DNA from: Neofamilia sp964346535
GTDB taxonomy: Bacteria; Bacillota; Clostridia; Tissierellales; Peptoniphilaceae
Reading direction: 5' to 3'
NCBI GenBank assembly: GCA_964346535.1
Contig: CAYFUN010000010.1
Span: 1-36,477, forward strand
Length of the DNA stretch: 36,477 nt
Below, one piece after another: positions 17,146-25,794 of the stretch; position 1 is the stretch's first letter, and each line of letters begins with the position of its first letter. The notes under the pieces are model-generated. The model ran no database searches, had not been told where the DNA came from, and saw only the letters and a program-made list of their open reading frames with translations. The translations under genes were made by a program, and so were the position numbers.

Positions 17146-19509
17146 TTATGGGCTTTGGGTATTTTGACCCTCTGTCTTCTTGTCTAAATTAGAATCCTCA
17201 TCGTCCTTGTCTTTTTCTTTGTTAGAAAAATCTTTGATTTCTACAGACTTAATTGTCTTTTTGTTTTCATCGTTTTCAATTTCTAAAAGGCCGTCTTTAA
17301 GACCATTAGTTGCTGGCCCTATTGGTTCTTCAACTTTTTCTCCTAGGATTAAAGTCAAAGTTTCCCCTTGGCTAATTTTTTCTCCTGCCTTAGGATTTTG
17401 GTCTACAACAACTCCACCTTCAAGGCCTTCAACTTTAAAGTCTATAGACGTTTTTTCTAAAAGCCTTGTAAGTTCTTGTTCATCTTTGCCTTCTAGGTTT
17501 GGAACAATTTTTCTTTCTCCATTATTTACATCTAGGTCTAACTCTACAACTTCATCTTTTTCTATAAAGTCTCCTGCCTTAGGCTTTTGGCCTGTTATTA
17601 TACTTTCTTCGCTTACATCTCCATAGCCAACAGAGTATTTTAAGCCCATTTGAGTAAGAATTGAGCCTCCGTCGCCTATTAGCCTGTTTGTTAGGTCTGG
17701 AACTTTAATTAAATCTGTGTATTCACTAGACTTTATCTTGGTGTTTTTAGGTAAGCCTAAATTTTCCAAGGTGTATTCTATAATGTTTTTTCCTGCTGGT
17801 GTTGCAACAATTGAGCCATAGTATTGATCCTTTGGGTTGTCAACTATAACTAAAACTGCAATAACTGGATCTTCAATAGGTGCTAGGCCCACAAAAGAAG
17901 CCACATATTGGTCTTCATAGTAGCCTGTCCCATCTTCTAAAACCTTGTTGGCAGTTCCCGTTTTACCACCAATGGAATAAGATGACGATTTTGCCCTTGA
18001 GGCTGTTCCGTTTTCTACAACATCTGCCATTATTGAAAGCATTTTGTCTGCTGTCTCTTTGGAAATAACCTGTCTTTTTTCTGAAATTTCAACAGGCCTA
18101 ATAACTTGGCCATTTGAATTTACTAGTTCTTTTACTAGTCTAGGCTCCATTAAAAGTCCATCGTTACCAATTGCAGCAACTGCATTTATTAGTTGGATTG
18201 GCGTTGTTGCTATACCATGACCATAAGCCATAGTAGCAAGACTTAATTCTGTTATGCTGTCAGCATTTGCTGGAATAATTCCCACAGCTTCACCTGGAAG
18301 GTCTATGCCAGTTTTTTCTCCAAAGCCAAAGGCCTTGACATACTTTAAAAAGTTTTCTCTGCCTAGGTCCCTGTTAACATAAACAAAACTTGGGTTACAA
18401 GATTTTGCCAAAGCCTGTCTCAAAGTAATATTTCCGTGTGGTTCCTTATAGGAAACGCATTTTAACACAGGGGCATTTTTAATGTCTCTAATGTAGCCTG
18501 TGCAATAATATTGCTTTTCAGGTGAGCTGGTGTTTTCTTCCATGGCAGCTGCAGCTGTAATTAATTTAAAGGTTGATCCTGGCTCAAAAATATTTGACAC
18601 AACTGGGTTTCTCCAGTTGTCATACCAGTCTTTTTGAATTTCTTCGTCTGTCTTTGTAAGCCAAGAAGCAGCTTGAATGTCACTTACTGCCTTAGTTGGT
18701 CCATTAGGATCAAAAGAAGGATAAGAAGACATGGCTAGTATATGGCCTGTTTCAACTTCTTCTACTATAATGTGGACCTTGTCAGCTTGAAACTCGGAAA
18801 TTATTTTTTTTGTTTCATCTTCTACAAATTTTTGAATTCCTTGGTCAATAGTTAAAACTGCAGAAAGGCCGTCATTGGCTTCAAAGACTTGAGACTTTCC
18901 AGTAGGAAGTTGCCTGTTGTTCCTATCAGATGATTTAAAAATCCTACCTGGACTTCCTGTTAGATTTGAGTTATATGATGCTTCCACTCCATATTGGCCT
19001 ACTCCGTCAATATTTGTAAAGCCTAGTACATGAGATGCTAAAGTTTGGTAGGGATAAACCCTTCTAAAACCATCTACGATTTCTATGCCTGCTAGGTTTT
19101 TTTCTCTAAGTTCCATAGCCACATTTGAGTCTACCCATTGGACTATTTTTACTCTTTTCTTGGCAGAAATTTTTTTATAAAGTTCTAATTCATCTAAGTT
19201 TAAGGACTTAGATAGTTCTTTGGCTATAAGACTTCTACTGGTTGAGTCAATGTCTTGGCCGCCATTAAAATAAACTGTAGAAGAGGCTGTATTTATAGCC
19301 AGCCTTTTCCCATTTCTATCTAATATATAACCTCTGTCTGAAACAATTTCTTCACTTCTATTTATCTGTTCTATTGCTCTCTTTGCTAGATTTTTTCTGT
19401 CAATTACTTGCAAGTAAAATAATCTAACAACAATTGCAAGTGTAACTATAAAAAATAAAATAAGAAGAAAAATAATCCTATTATTGTTAATCTTACTATT
19501 TTTCTTCAT
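17146..19509 (-). CDS. Class B penicillin-binding protein with two PASTA domains (septal transpeptidase)
   Basis: 787-residue septal D,D-transpeptidase working with FtsW. N-terminal membrane anchor at about 11-33, then the PBP dimerisation domain (DRGYILDRNG near 58). Active-site motifs: S312-T-F-K315, S370-C-N372 and K516-T-G518. Two PASTA repeats follow (about 601-660 and 668-722), which bind muropeptide or beta-lactam-like ligands, then a charged, low-complexity tail to the end. The layout matches B. subtilis PBP2B/SpoVD; its place after ftsL favours the vegetative septal role. The extended acidic tail beyond the second PASTA repeat is longer than I expect for the family. Confidence 0.94.
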   Translation of the reverse strand: MKKNSKINNNRIIFLLILFFIVTLAIVVRLFYLQVIDRKNLAKRAIEQINRSEEIVSDRGYILDRNGKRLAINTASSTVYFNGGQDIDSTSRSLIAKELSKSLNLDELELYKKISAKKRVKIVQWVDSNVAMELREKNLAGIEIVDGFRRVYPYQTLASHVLGFTNIDGVGQYGVEASYNSNLTGSPGRIFKSSDRNNRQLPTGKSQVFEANDGLSAVLTIDQGIQKFVEDETKKIISEFQADKVHIIVEEVETGHILAMSSYPSFDPNGPTKAVSDIQAASWLTKTDEEIQKDWYDNWRNPVVSNIFEPGSTFKLITAAAAMEENTSSPEKQYYCTGYIRDIKNAPVLKCVSYKEPHGNITLRQALAKSCNPSFVYVNRDLGRENFLKYVKAFGFGEKTGIDLPGEAVGIIPANADSITELSLATMAYGHGIATTPIQLINAVAAIGNDGLLMEPRLVKELVNSNGQVIRPVEISEKRQVISKETADKMLSIMADVVENGTASRAKSSSYSIGGKTGTANKVLEDGTGYYEDQYVASFVGLAPIEDPVIAVLVIVDNPKDQYYGSIVATPAGKNIIEYTLENLGLPKNTKIKSSEYTDLIKVPDLTNRLIGDGGSILTQMGLKYSVGYGDVSEESIITGQKPKAGDFIEKDEVVELDLDVNNGERKIVPNLEGKDEQELTRLLEKTSIDFKVEGLEGGVVVDQNPKAGEKISQGETLTLILGEKVEEPIGPATNGLKDGLLEIENDENKKTIKSVEIKDFSNKEKDKDDEDSNLDKKTEGQNTQSP

Positions 19510-19522
19510 ACTTCCTCCATAT

Positions 19523-19993
19523 CTATTTTGAACTACCTGTAAGTGTAGAGAATATACTTGCTATAAAGTTTTTTTCCTTGTCTGCATTTACTTCATCAGA
19601 TTCTTCTAGGGTGAAATAAACAATTTGAGACTTGTCTGGATAAACCATGCCTAGTTTTGTTCTAGCTTCGTGAACAATGTCTCTTTCGCTTTTTATTTTT
19701 TCAATTTCAGCCCTAAGATTCATTTGCTCTTTCTCTACTTGTTCTATTTTAGCATCTAATTTTCTTATTTCAACATTTAAGGCTGTGATTTTAGTGTAAT
19801 TTGAAAGGATAAAAATGGCTGAGGCAAGCAATACAAATAAGAAGCTAGAATAAATAATTTTTAAAAAAACTTTTCTTCGCCTTATATACTTGCTACTAAT
19901 ATTGTTTTGTGAGTTATTATGAACCTTAATTTCTGGCTCTGTATAGTTTTCATAATCTTCTAGGTATTCTAGTTTCCTTGCAGCTTCAGCCAT
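19523..19993 (-). CDS. ftsL: FtsL-like septum protein
   Basis: 156-residue bitopic protein with a cytoplasmic part of about 45 residues ending in a basic stretch, one membrane helix (about 46-66), then a coiled coil (about 70-115) with heptad-like Leu/Ile spacing. No enzymatic motif. The position between rsmH and the septal PBP is the standard ftsL place and is the main evidence, since FtsL sequences diverge fast. A GGAGTGAT ribosome site supports the ATG. It could equally be annotated as a septum formation initiator (DivIC-like) protein. Confidence 0.82.
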   Translation of the reverse strand: MAEAARKLEYLEDYENYTEPEIKVHNNSQNNISSKYIRRRKVFLKIIYSSFLFVLLASAIFILSNYTKITALNVEIRKLDAKIEQVEKEQMNLRAEIEKIKSERDIVHEARTKLGMVYPDKSQIVYFTLEESDEVNADKEKNFIASIFSTLTGSSK

Positions 19994-20003
19994 AGTATCA
20001 CTC

Positions 20004-20933
20004 CTACTTTTTCATGGCGACCCTTAGTTTTGCCGACCTTGACCTAGGATTTCTCTCAATTTCTTCCTTGCTTGGTAAAATTGGTTTCCTACTTAGAACT
20101 TTAATTGTAGATACCTTGTCACAGGTACATATTGGTGCTCTTGGGTCGCATATACAATCTAGTTCTTGGTATCTAAAGGCGTTTTTTACAATCCTGTCTT
20201 CTAAGGAGTGGAAGGTTATAATACACATCATCCCCTTTGGATTCATCCTTTTAATTCCCATGTCAATGGTCTTATCTATAATGTTTAATTCGTTGTTGAC
20301 TTCAATTCTTATGGCTTGGAAGGTTTTCATTCCTGGATGTTTATCCATTCTTTGAGCCTTGGGTATGGCTTTTTTTATTACTTCCAACAAGTCAAAGGTG
20401 CTTTCAATAGGCTTTAGCTTTCTTTCTTCAACTATAAATTCAGCAATTCTTTTAGCCCATCTTTCTTCGCCATAAGTTAATATTATTCTCTCTAAGTCTT
20501 CCTTAGAGTACTCGTTTACTACATCTCTTGCACTAAGGTCTTGACTTTGGTCCATTCTCATATCTAAGGGAAAGTCTTGGTGGTAGGAAAATCCTCTATC
20601 TCCTTGGTCAAGTTGATAAGAAGAAACTCCTAAGTCTAAAAGAAGGCCATCAATTTTTTTAATGCCTAGGTCATCTAAGACTTGGTCTAAGTTTGAAAAA
20701 TTTGATTTTACAATTGTAACCCTGTCTTCAAAGTCCTTTAGAACCTCAGTTCCTTTTTTTATTGCATCAATGTCTTGGTCAATGGCAATTAGCCTTCCTG
20801 TCTTAAGTCTTTTAGCTATTTCTTTTGAGTGGCTGGCTCCTCCCATAGTTCCATCTACATAAATTCCATCTTCTTTTATATTTAAATTTTCTATCGTCTC
20901 ATTTAAAAGAACTGGTATGTGATTAAATTCCAT
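20004..20933 (-). CDS. rsmH: 16S rRNA C1402 N4-methyltransferase RsmH
   Basis: SAM-dependent enzyme (formerly MraW) that methylates C1402 in the ribosomal decoding centre. 309 residues. The start HIPVLLNET, the SAM loop VDGTMGGASHS (28-38) and LLDLGVSSYQLD are diagnostic, as is CIITFHSLEDRIVK. A Cys-rich stretch near the C-terminus (CICDPRAPICTC) is a known feature of clostridial members. The ATG directly abuts the mraZ stop. Confidence 0.97.
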   Translation of the reverse strand: MEFNHIPVLLNETIENLNIKEDGIYVDGTMGGASHSKEIAKRLKTGRLIAIDQDIDAIKKGTEVLKDFEDRVTIVKSNFSNLDQVLDDLGIKKIDGLLLDLGVSSYQLDQGDRGFSYHQDFPLDMRMDQSQDLSARDVVNEYSKEDLERIILTYGEERWAKRIAEFIVEERKLKPIESTFDLLEVIKKAIPKAQRMDKHPGMKTFQAIRIEVNNELNIIDKTIDMGIKRMNPKGMMCIITFHSLEDRIVKNAFRYQELDCICDPRAPICTCDKVSTIKVLSRKPILPSKEEIERNPRSRSAKLRVAMKK

Positions 20934-21359
20934 TTAAAAGCCAAGCTCCTCCATTTGTTTGGCAATATTATCGTCAGACATAATATCTGAAGACATATAT
21001 TGATCCCAAAGCTCTTCTGACCAAATTTCTAATTTATTTGGTGTACCAATTATTACTGCATTTTTGTCAATGTTTGCAACGTCTCTAAGGTTTTGTGGTA
21101 TTAGGGCCCTGCCTTGTTTGTCTACAGATCCATCAGATGCTGAGGCGGTAAAGTATCTTACAAAGGCTCTCGATTCAGTGATAGGAAGGGTTCTTAGTTT
21201 TTCTTCAAAGCTTTTCCATTCCTCCATTGGAAATAGAAAAAGACAGCCATCAAGACCACGACTAATTACATACTCGTCCCCCAGGCTCTCTCTAAACTTT
21301 GATGGAATTATAATTCTTCCCTTGGCGTCAAGGGTATGTCTAAACTCACCTAAAAACAT
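20934..21359 (-). CDS. mraZ: Transcriptional regulator MraZ
   Basis: 141-residue double SpoVT/AbrB-like protein that binds repeats upstream of its own gene and controls the dcw operon. The start MFLGEFRHTLDAKGRI is conserved, and a second copy of the half-domain follows near residue 80 (SVDKQGRALIP). I chose the ATG at 21359 with an AAGGGG ribosome site instead of an in-frame start nine codons upstream that would run into the operator. It is the first gene of the dcw cluster and is preceded by its binding repeats (21387-21424). Confidence 0.96.
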   Translation of the reverse strand: MFLGEFRHTLDAKGRIIIPSKFRESLGDEYVISRGLDGCLFLFPMEEWKSFEEKLRTLPITESRAFVRYFTASASDGSVDKQGRALIPQNLRDVANIDKNAVIIGTPNKLEIWSEELWDQYMSSDIMSDDNIAKQMEELGF

Positions 21360-21386
21360 ATTTGCCCCTTTTTGTGGATTTTTCAC

Positions 21387-21424
21387 CCACTTTGTAACTA
21401 CTTTCTACCACTTTGTACCACTTC
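21387..21424 (-). promoter_or_regulatory. MraZ operator: four AAGTGG-type direct repeats
   Basis: On the minus strand four boxes occur in the same direction: GAAGTGG, AAAGTGG, AAAGTAG and AAAGTGG, starting 10, 10 and 11 bases apart. Direct repeats with one helical turn spacing and a GTGG core are the known type of MraZ site (TGGGN-type in E. coli, AAAGTGK-type in mollicutes). They lie between the candidate promoter and the mraZ start, a position suited to autorepression. Confidence 0.85.
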
Positions 21425-21437
21425 TTGCTTATATATT

Positions 21438-21466
21438 ACATTATTTGCCTATTTTTTACTAGTAAA
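21438..21466 (-). promoter_or_regulatory. Candidate promoter of the dcw operon
   Basis: Minus-strand TTTACT (21461-21466) and TAATGT (21438-21443), 17-base spacer. Both boxes deviate from consensus, and the surrounding A/T-rich DNA offers alternatives, so placement is tentative. It sits just upstream of the MraZ repeats. Confidence 0.5.
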
Positions 21467-21471
21467 TATAT

Positions 21472-21514
21472 AAAAAAAACAAGGCAAAGGGACCAAAGTC
21501 CCTCACCTTGTTTT
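21472..21514 (-). terminator. Terminator after lgt
   Basis: Strong minus-strand hairpin: arms CAAGGTGAGGGAC and GTCCCTTTGCCTTG around a short TTTG loop, followed by eight T. It closes the hflX-yigZ-nadE-yebC-lgt operon 17 bases after lgt and insulates the dcw promoter. Confidence 0.9.
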
Positions 21515-21530
21515 AGTGAGTTTTAAAGCC

Positions 21531-22334
21531 TTAGAGGGCTTTACTTCTAGATTGAATTTTTAAAATTATCAGACCTAGTACTATCCCTAGTATAGAAACC
21601 AATTGTGCCACTCGAATTGAGCCTAAATATAGGCTGTCCGTTCTTAGTCCTTCAATGAAAAACCTAGCTGTTGAATAGACTATGGAATAAATTCCAAAGG
21701 CCTGGCCTTTAAATTTTCTCTTGTCCTTCTTAATGAAAAAATATAAAAATATAAATAGAGAAAAAGTAACTATAGATTCATAGAAAAAAGTCGGATGAAC
21801 CTTGACTCCATCTACCATTATCCCCCAAGGTAGGTCTGTTGGGCCTCCGTGGGCTTCTTGGTTTATAAAATTCCCCCACCTGCCTATGGCCTGGCCTAAT
21901 GAAAGTCCAGGTACAAGTAGGTCTAGGAGATAAAATACATTTATATTTTTCTTCTTACAATAAACTAAGGTCGTTACTATGCCACCAATTATTCCTCCGT
22001 GAATGGCCATGCCACCTTGTCTAAAGTTTAGAATTTGGGCAGGGTTGGCCAAGTAATATTCTAAATCATAAAAGATTACATAGTAGAGCCTAGTTGTTAA
22101 AACAGATATTGGAATTAAAATTAGAAAAAAGTCTAAGAACTGGTCCTTAGTTAGATTGTGTTTTTCATCTATAAGAGATTCTATAACTAAAAAACCTAAA
22201 ATCATACCTGTTGTAATTAAAATTCCATACCACATTACTGGTAGGCCAAAAATTGTAAATGCTACTGGATTAATAAGATCACTCCCAATCTTCTTCAGGC
22301 ATATTCCAATTGTGGAATACTTCTTGAACGTCAT
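21531..22334 (-). CDS. lgt: Prolipoprotein diacylglyceryl transferase
   Basis: Membrane enzyme that puts diacylglycerol on the lipobox Cys of prolipoproteins. About seven hydrophobic segments. The signature is GRWGNFINQEAHGG in the second half, with an earlier HGGIIGG. The start is uncertain. The only ATG gives 267 residues but runs 56 bases into yebC and has a weak ribosome site. The family usually begins near NPVAFTIFG; that point is an ATT codon at 22274, four bases after the yebC stop and 7 bases after a GGGAG site. I give the ATG coordinates as the outer limit; the true protein may be 247 residues. Confidence 0.92.
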   Translation of the reverse strand: MTFKKYSTIGICLKKIGSDLINPVAFTIFGLPVMWYGILITTGMILGFLVIESLIDEKHNLTKDQFLDFFLILIPISVLTTRLYYVIFYDLEYYLANPAQILNFRQGGMAIHGGIIGGIVTTLVYCKKKNINVFYLLDLLVPGLSLGQAIGRWGNFINQEAHGGPTDLPWGIMVDGVKVHPTFFYESIVTFSLFIFLYFFIKKDKRKFKGQAFGIYSIVYSTARFFIEGLRTDSLYLGSIRVAQLVSILGIVLGLIILKIQSRSKAL

Positions 22335-23022
22335 CGTGGTCTTCTAACATGTCTATTAACTTAGTCATCTTCTTAATATCTTCTTCATTGTCAAGATCAA
22401 CATAGTTTTGTGGTAGGTAGCCAATCTCTCCAGCTGCTACTTCAAAACCTGCCTCTTCTAAGCCGTTTTTAACAGCTAAAAAGTTTTCTGGACTAGTTGT
22501 AATTTCATAGGCATCATCTAAAACTGCAATGTCATCTGCTCCTAGGTCTATGGCTTGTAGGGTCAAGTCATCTTCATCAACCTTGGCAGATTTTTCAATA
22601 ATTATTGTTCCCAGCTTGTCAAACATAAAGGAAACACATCCAGTTGTTCCTAGGTTACCGCCGTTTTTATCAAAGGCATGTCTAACATCTGGGGCTGTTC
22701 TGTTTCTATTGTCAGTTAGGGCTGTTACCATAACTGCAACTCCTGATGGTCCATAGCCTTCATATAGAATTTCTTCAAAGTCAGCAGCTGCTTGGTCGCC
22801 AGCAGCTTTTTTTAAGGCCCTTTCAATGTTGTCATTAGGCATATTTTCAGACTTTGCCTTGTCAATAGCTACCTTTAATTCTGGATTAAATTCAGGATCT
22901 AGGCCTCCTGACCTTGCTGCTACTGTAATGTACCTAGACATTTTAGCAAACACTTTTGCTTTTTTTGCATCTTCCTTACCTTTTTTATGTTTAATATTGT
23001 TCCATTTTGAATGTCCTGCCAT
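22279..23022 (-). CDS. YebC/PmpR family protein
   Basis: 247-residue three-domain acidic protein. The N-terminal MAGHSKWNNIKHKKG is the family hallmark, and the middle EGYGPSGVAVMV is conserved. Members have been described as transcription regulators, and recent work links YebC-type proteins to translation of proline-rich stretches (family knowledge), so I leave the role open. The ATG at 23022 has a GAGGAGTGAT ribosome site; a GTG three codons upstream is less likely. It starts 5 bases after nadE. Confidence 0.94.
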   Translation of the reverse strand: MAGHSKWNNIKHKKGKEDAKKAKVFAKMSRYITVAARSGGLDPEFNPELKVAIDKAKSENMPNDNIERALKKAAGDQAAADFEEILYEGYGPSGVAVMVTALTDNRNRTAPDVRHAFDKNGGNLGTTGCVSFMFDKLGTIIIEKSAKVDEDDLTLQAIDLGADDIAVLDDAYEITTSPENFLAVKNGLEEAGFEVAAGEIGYLPQNYVDLDNEEDIKKMTKLIDMLEDHDDVQEVFHNWNMPEEDWE

Positions 23023-23027
23023 TTTTA

Positions 23028-23744
23028 TCACTCCTCATCTTTCTTAAAACTTTCAGGCATTTTTCTCTTGTGAGCACTTTTCCTATGCATCTTGTCAATT
23101 TTATTTTTATCTGCAGAATTTATTTTTCCTCCCTTAATATAGCTATCTAAAACTTGGTAGGAAAAACCTAGGTCGTCTTCATCGCTTTGGCCAGATACTA
23201 GGCCAGCTGATGGCTTTTTGTTAATAATCTTTTCTGGAATATCCAAGGACCTAGCTAGGTCATAAACCTCATCTTTAGTAAAGTCTGCTAGGACAAATAA
23301 GTCACAACCACTATCTCCGTGTTTGGTGAAGTAGCCAACATAGATTTCAGACTTGTTAGACGGGCCGAGGACCAAGTAGTTGTTCCTTTGGGCGTAGTAG
23401 TAAAGAGTCGTCATCCTAAGTCTAGGCTTGATATTGGACTTGGCCAAATCATTTTCAGAAGCTGATGCTTCTTCTAATAGACAATCATAAACCTTGGTTA
23501 AGTCTACTTTTTCAACCTTTAAGTCTATTGCTTGGGCTAGAAGCCTTGCGTCTATTTCGTCTTCGTCTTTAGAATGACAAGGCATAATTAGCCCCAAAGA
23601 AGTCTTAGGAAAGGCCAATTTTGAAAGACCTGCTACTACAGCTGAATCAACTCCACCAGAAAGCCCAAATACAACTCCGTCACATTTAGCCTCTGTTACT
23701 TTTTCTCTCAGCCAAGTGACTAAATCTTCTATTGTTTTATCCAT
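23028..23744 (-). CDS. nadE: Ammonia-dependent NAD+ synthetase
   Basis: Last step of NAD synthesis: amidates deamido-NAD with ammonia and ATP. 238 residues with no glutaminase domain, so NH3-dependent. The PP-loop SGGVDS is at 29-34; GPSNKSEIYVGYFTKHGDSGCD and KKPSAGLVSGQSDEDDLG mark the substrate sites. It overlaps the yigZ stop by 8 bases. Confidence 0.95.
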   Translation of the reverse strand: MDKTIEDLVTWLREKVTEAKCDGVVFGLSGGVDSAVVAGLSKLAFPKTSLGLIMPCHSKDEDEIDARLLAQAIDLKVEKVDLTKVYDCLLEEASASENDLAKSNIKPRLRMTTLYYYAQRNNYLVLGPSNKSEIYVGYFTKHGDSGCDLFVLADFTKDEVYDLARSLDIPEKIINKKPSAGLVSGQSDEDDLGFSYQVLDSYIKGGKINSADKNKIDKMHRKSAHKRKMPESFKKDEE

Positions 23745-24381
23745 ATACTAAGTCTCCATTTATTTCTGCTTCAATTCTATCTGCTAAAATTTTTTCCTCT
23801 ACTTCTCCACTAGTAATATTTAATAGATTTTTTGATAGCTTGTCAACAGTTTTTTCCGCAAGTAAAAGGTGAATTTCAATTTTGTCGGTATATATTGAGT
23901 CTACTAGCTTAATATTTTCTCTTTCAATTAAATTCATTATCTTTCCATGGTTAGTGTAGTCGTACTTATAAGAAACTAGTTTATAGGGTGCCATGTCTAC
24001 AATTTGACCTGCATCAATGGCAATTTTTGCTCCTTTTGAATAGGCCCTAATTAGGCCACCAGAGCCTAAAAGAGTTCCGCCAAAATATCTAGTTACTACT
24101 AAGACAATATTTGTAAGGTCTTCTCTTTTTATTACTTCTAACATTGGAAGCCCTGCTGTTCCTGAAGGCTCGCCATCGTCATTAAACCTTTGGATAAGTT
24201 TATTTTCTCCTAGGACATAGGCCCAGCAATTGTGGGTGGCGTCCTTGTGCTTGTCCTTTATTTTTCCAATAAAGTCTAAGGCCTGGTTTTCATTTTCAAC
24301 TGGAAGTGAATAGCCTATAAAAATTGACTTCTTCTCTTCAAACTGGTCCATGCCTTCTTTTAAAATTGATTTATAAAGCAT
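23737..24381 (-). CDS. YigZ/IMPACT family protein
   Basis: 214 residues. The N-terminal UPF0029 (Impact) domain has ATHNCWAYVLG near 50, NDDGEPSGTAG (73-83), RYFGGTLLGSGGLIRAYSKG (about 102-121), and there is a C-terminal DUF1949 ferredoxin-like domain. Molecular function is not established; relatives are linked to translation or stress control in eukaryotes. It shares a TAATG junction with hflX. Confidence 0.92.
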   Translation of the reverse strand: MLYKSILKEGMDQFEEKKSIFIGYSLPVENENQALDFIGKIKDKHKDATHNCWAYVLGENKLIQRFNDDGEPSGTAGLPMLEVIKREDLTNIVLVVTRYFGGTLLGSGGLIRAYSKGAKIAIDAGQIVDMAPYKLVSYKYDYTNHGKIMNLIERENIKLVDSIYTDKIEIHLLLAEKTVDKLSKNLLNITSGEVEEKILADRIEAEINGDLVYG

Positions 24382-25661
24382 TATTCTATCACGTATTCCT
24401 TATATTTATTGTAGTCCTCTTGAGAAATTTCACCTTCTATATATGCCCCATTTTCCTTGTAGACAACATTTTTAATTCCATACTTGTTTATGAAAAAGTT
24501 TAGCTTATCTTGGTTGGCAAAATCAAAAAACATTTTTGCAAAACTATAAGAATAGGGCAAGTTTTCATAAATTAAATCTAAAAGTTCATCTAAGTTTAGC
24601 TTGTCCTTGGCTGAAATAAAAACACTTGGCTTATAGTTGTTTAAAAGACTTTTGTTTACTGGGTCTTCTAGGCCGTCTATTTTGTTAAAGGCATAAATTA
24701 TACTTACATCATCTATTTCCAGCTCTTGCAAAATTTTATTTGTAGTTTCAATTTGCATGGCCACATTTTCATTTAAAACATCAACGACTTGGACAATAAC
24801 TGATGCATATTTTATTTCTTCCAAAGTTGATTTAAAGGCTGCAACTAAATTGGTTGGCAGTTTTGAAACAAAGCCAACTGTGTCAATTAATAAAAATTCG
24901 CTACCATTATTAAATTCTGCCTTGCGCATTGAAGTGGACAGAGATGCAAAAAGCATGTCCTTTACAAAAACTTCCTTGGACCCATTAGGACCATTGTCTT
25001 TTATAAGGGCGTTCATTAAGGTAGACTTGCCTGCATTGGTGTAGCCAGCTAGGGCAACAAGAGGTAAAGCTGACCTTTGTCTCTTTGACCTTAAAGTCTC
25101 TCTGTTTTTTTCTACCTTGGCAAGCTTCTTTTCTATATTGTCAATTTCTTTTAGGATGTGCCTTCTATCTGTTTCTAATTTTTGCTCACCAGGTCCTCTG
25201 GTTCCAATTCCACCACCAGTTCTAGATAAATATTGGCCTGACCCTGTCAGTCTTGGCAGTCTGTATTTTAATTGAGCCAACTTTACTTGAAGTTTTCCTT
25301 CATTACTTGTTGCCCTTTGAGCAAATATATCTAAAATCAAATTTGTTCGGTCAAGGACCTTCCTGTCTATAATTTTTTCTAGGTTTCTAACTTGAGACCC
25401 TGATAGCTCGTCATTAAAAATTACTGTATCAATATCTAAGTCTTCACAGTAGTTGTATATTTCTTCTGCCTTGCCTGAGCCAATAAAGGTTGAAGAATCT
25501 TCAGACGGTCTTCTTTGGTTAAGGCTGGCAACTACTTCTGCACCTGAGGCCTTGGCTAGGTCTTCTAGTTCATCCATAGATGCATCTATATCAAAATCTC
25601 TAAGGCCCTTGTCTAGACCTACTAATAAAACTCTTTCTTTGCTTGTAAAATTTTCTAACAC
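24381..25661 (-). CDS. hflX: Ribosome-associated GTPase HflX
   Basis: 426-residue GTPase that splits or rescues stalled ribosomes. N-terminal HflX domain with GSGKAEEI near 61, the glycine-rich TGGGIGTRGPGE (148-159) and a helical linker. G domain: P-loop GYTNAGKST (206-214), DTVGFV near 262 and NKID near 327. Start is a GTG at 25661 preceded by an AGAGGTG site. First gene of the five-gene operon ending at lgt. Confidence 0.94.
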   Translation of the reverse strand: MLENFTSKERVLLVGLDKGLRDFDIDASMDELEDLAKASGAEVVASLNQRRPSEDSSTFIGSGKAEEIYNYCEDLDIDTVIFNDELSGSQVRNLEKIIDRKVLDRTNLILDIFAQRATSNEGKLQVKLAQLKYRLPRLTGSGQYLSRTGGGIGTRGPGEQKLETDRRHILKEIDNIEKKLAKVEKNRETLRSKRQRSALPLVALAGYTNAGKSTLMNALIKDNGPNGSKEVFVKDMLFASLSTSMRKAEFNNGSEFLLIDTVGFVSKLPTNLVAAFKSTLEEIKYASVIVQVVDVLNENVAMQIETTNKILQELEIDDVSIIYAFNKIDGLEDPVNKSLLNNYKPSVFISAKDKLNLDELLDLIYENLPYSYSFAKMFFDFANQDKLNFFINKYGIKNVVYKENGAYIEGEISQEDYNKYKEYVIE

Positions 25662-25681
25662 ATGTCACCTCTAATTTGTTA

Positions 25682-25690
25682 ATTATATCA
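25682..25690 (-). promoter_or_regulatory. Extended -10 promoter of the hflX operon
   Basis: Minus-strand TGATATAAT (TGn plus TATAAT) about 20 bases before the hflX start, with no recognisable -35 box. It is one half of a divergent promoter pair with PBP1A. Confidence 0.6.
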
Positions 25691-25751
25691 TATATACTAG
25701 CTATTTACATTTATCTGCTAGGATTTTTTCTATACTTATATATGGAAAATA

Positions 25752-25760
25752 TGGTATAAT
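25752..25760 (+). promoter_or_regulatory. Extended -10 promoter of the PBP1A gene
   Basis: Plus-strand TGGTATAAT followed by a TAGGAGGA ribosome site and the GTG start at 25795. The -35 region (TATACT at 18 bases) is weak. The leader is short, about 28 bases. Confidence 0.7.
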
Positions 25761-25794
25761 AAGACCATAACTGAAAAATTTTAGGAGGATAAGA

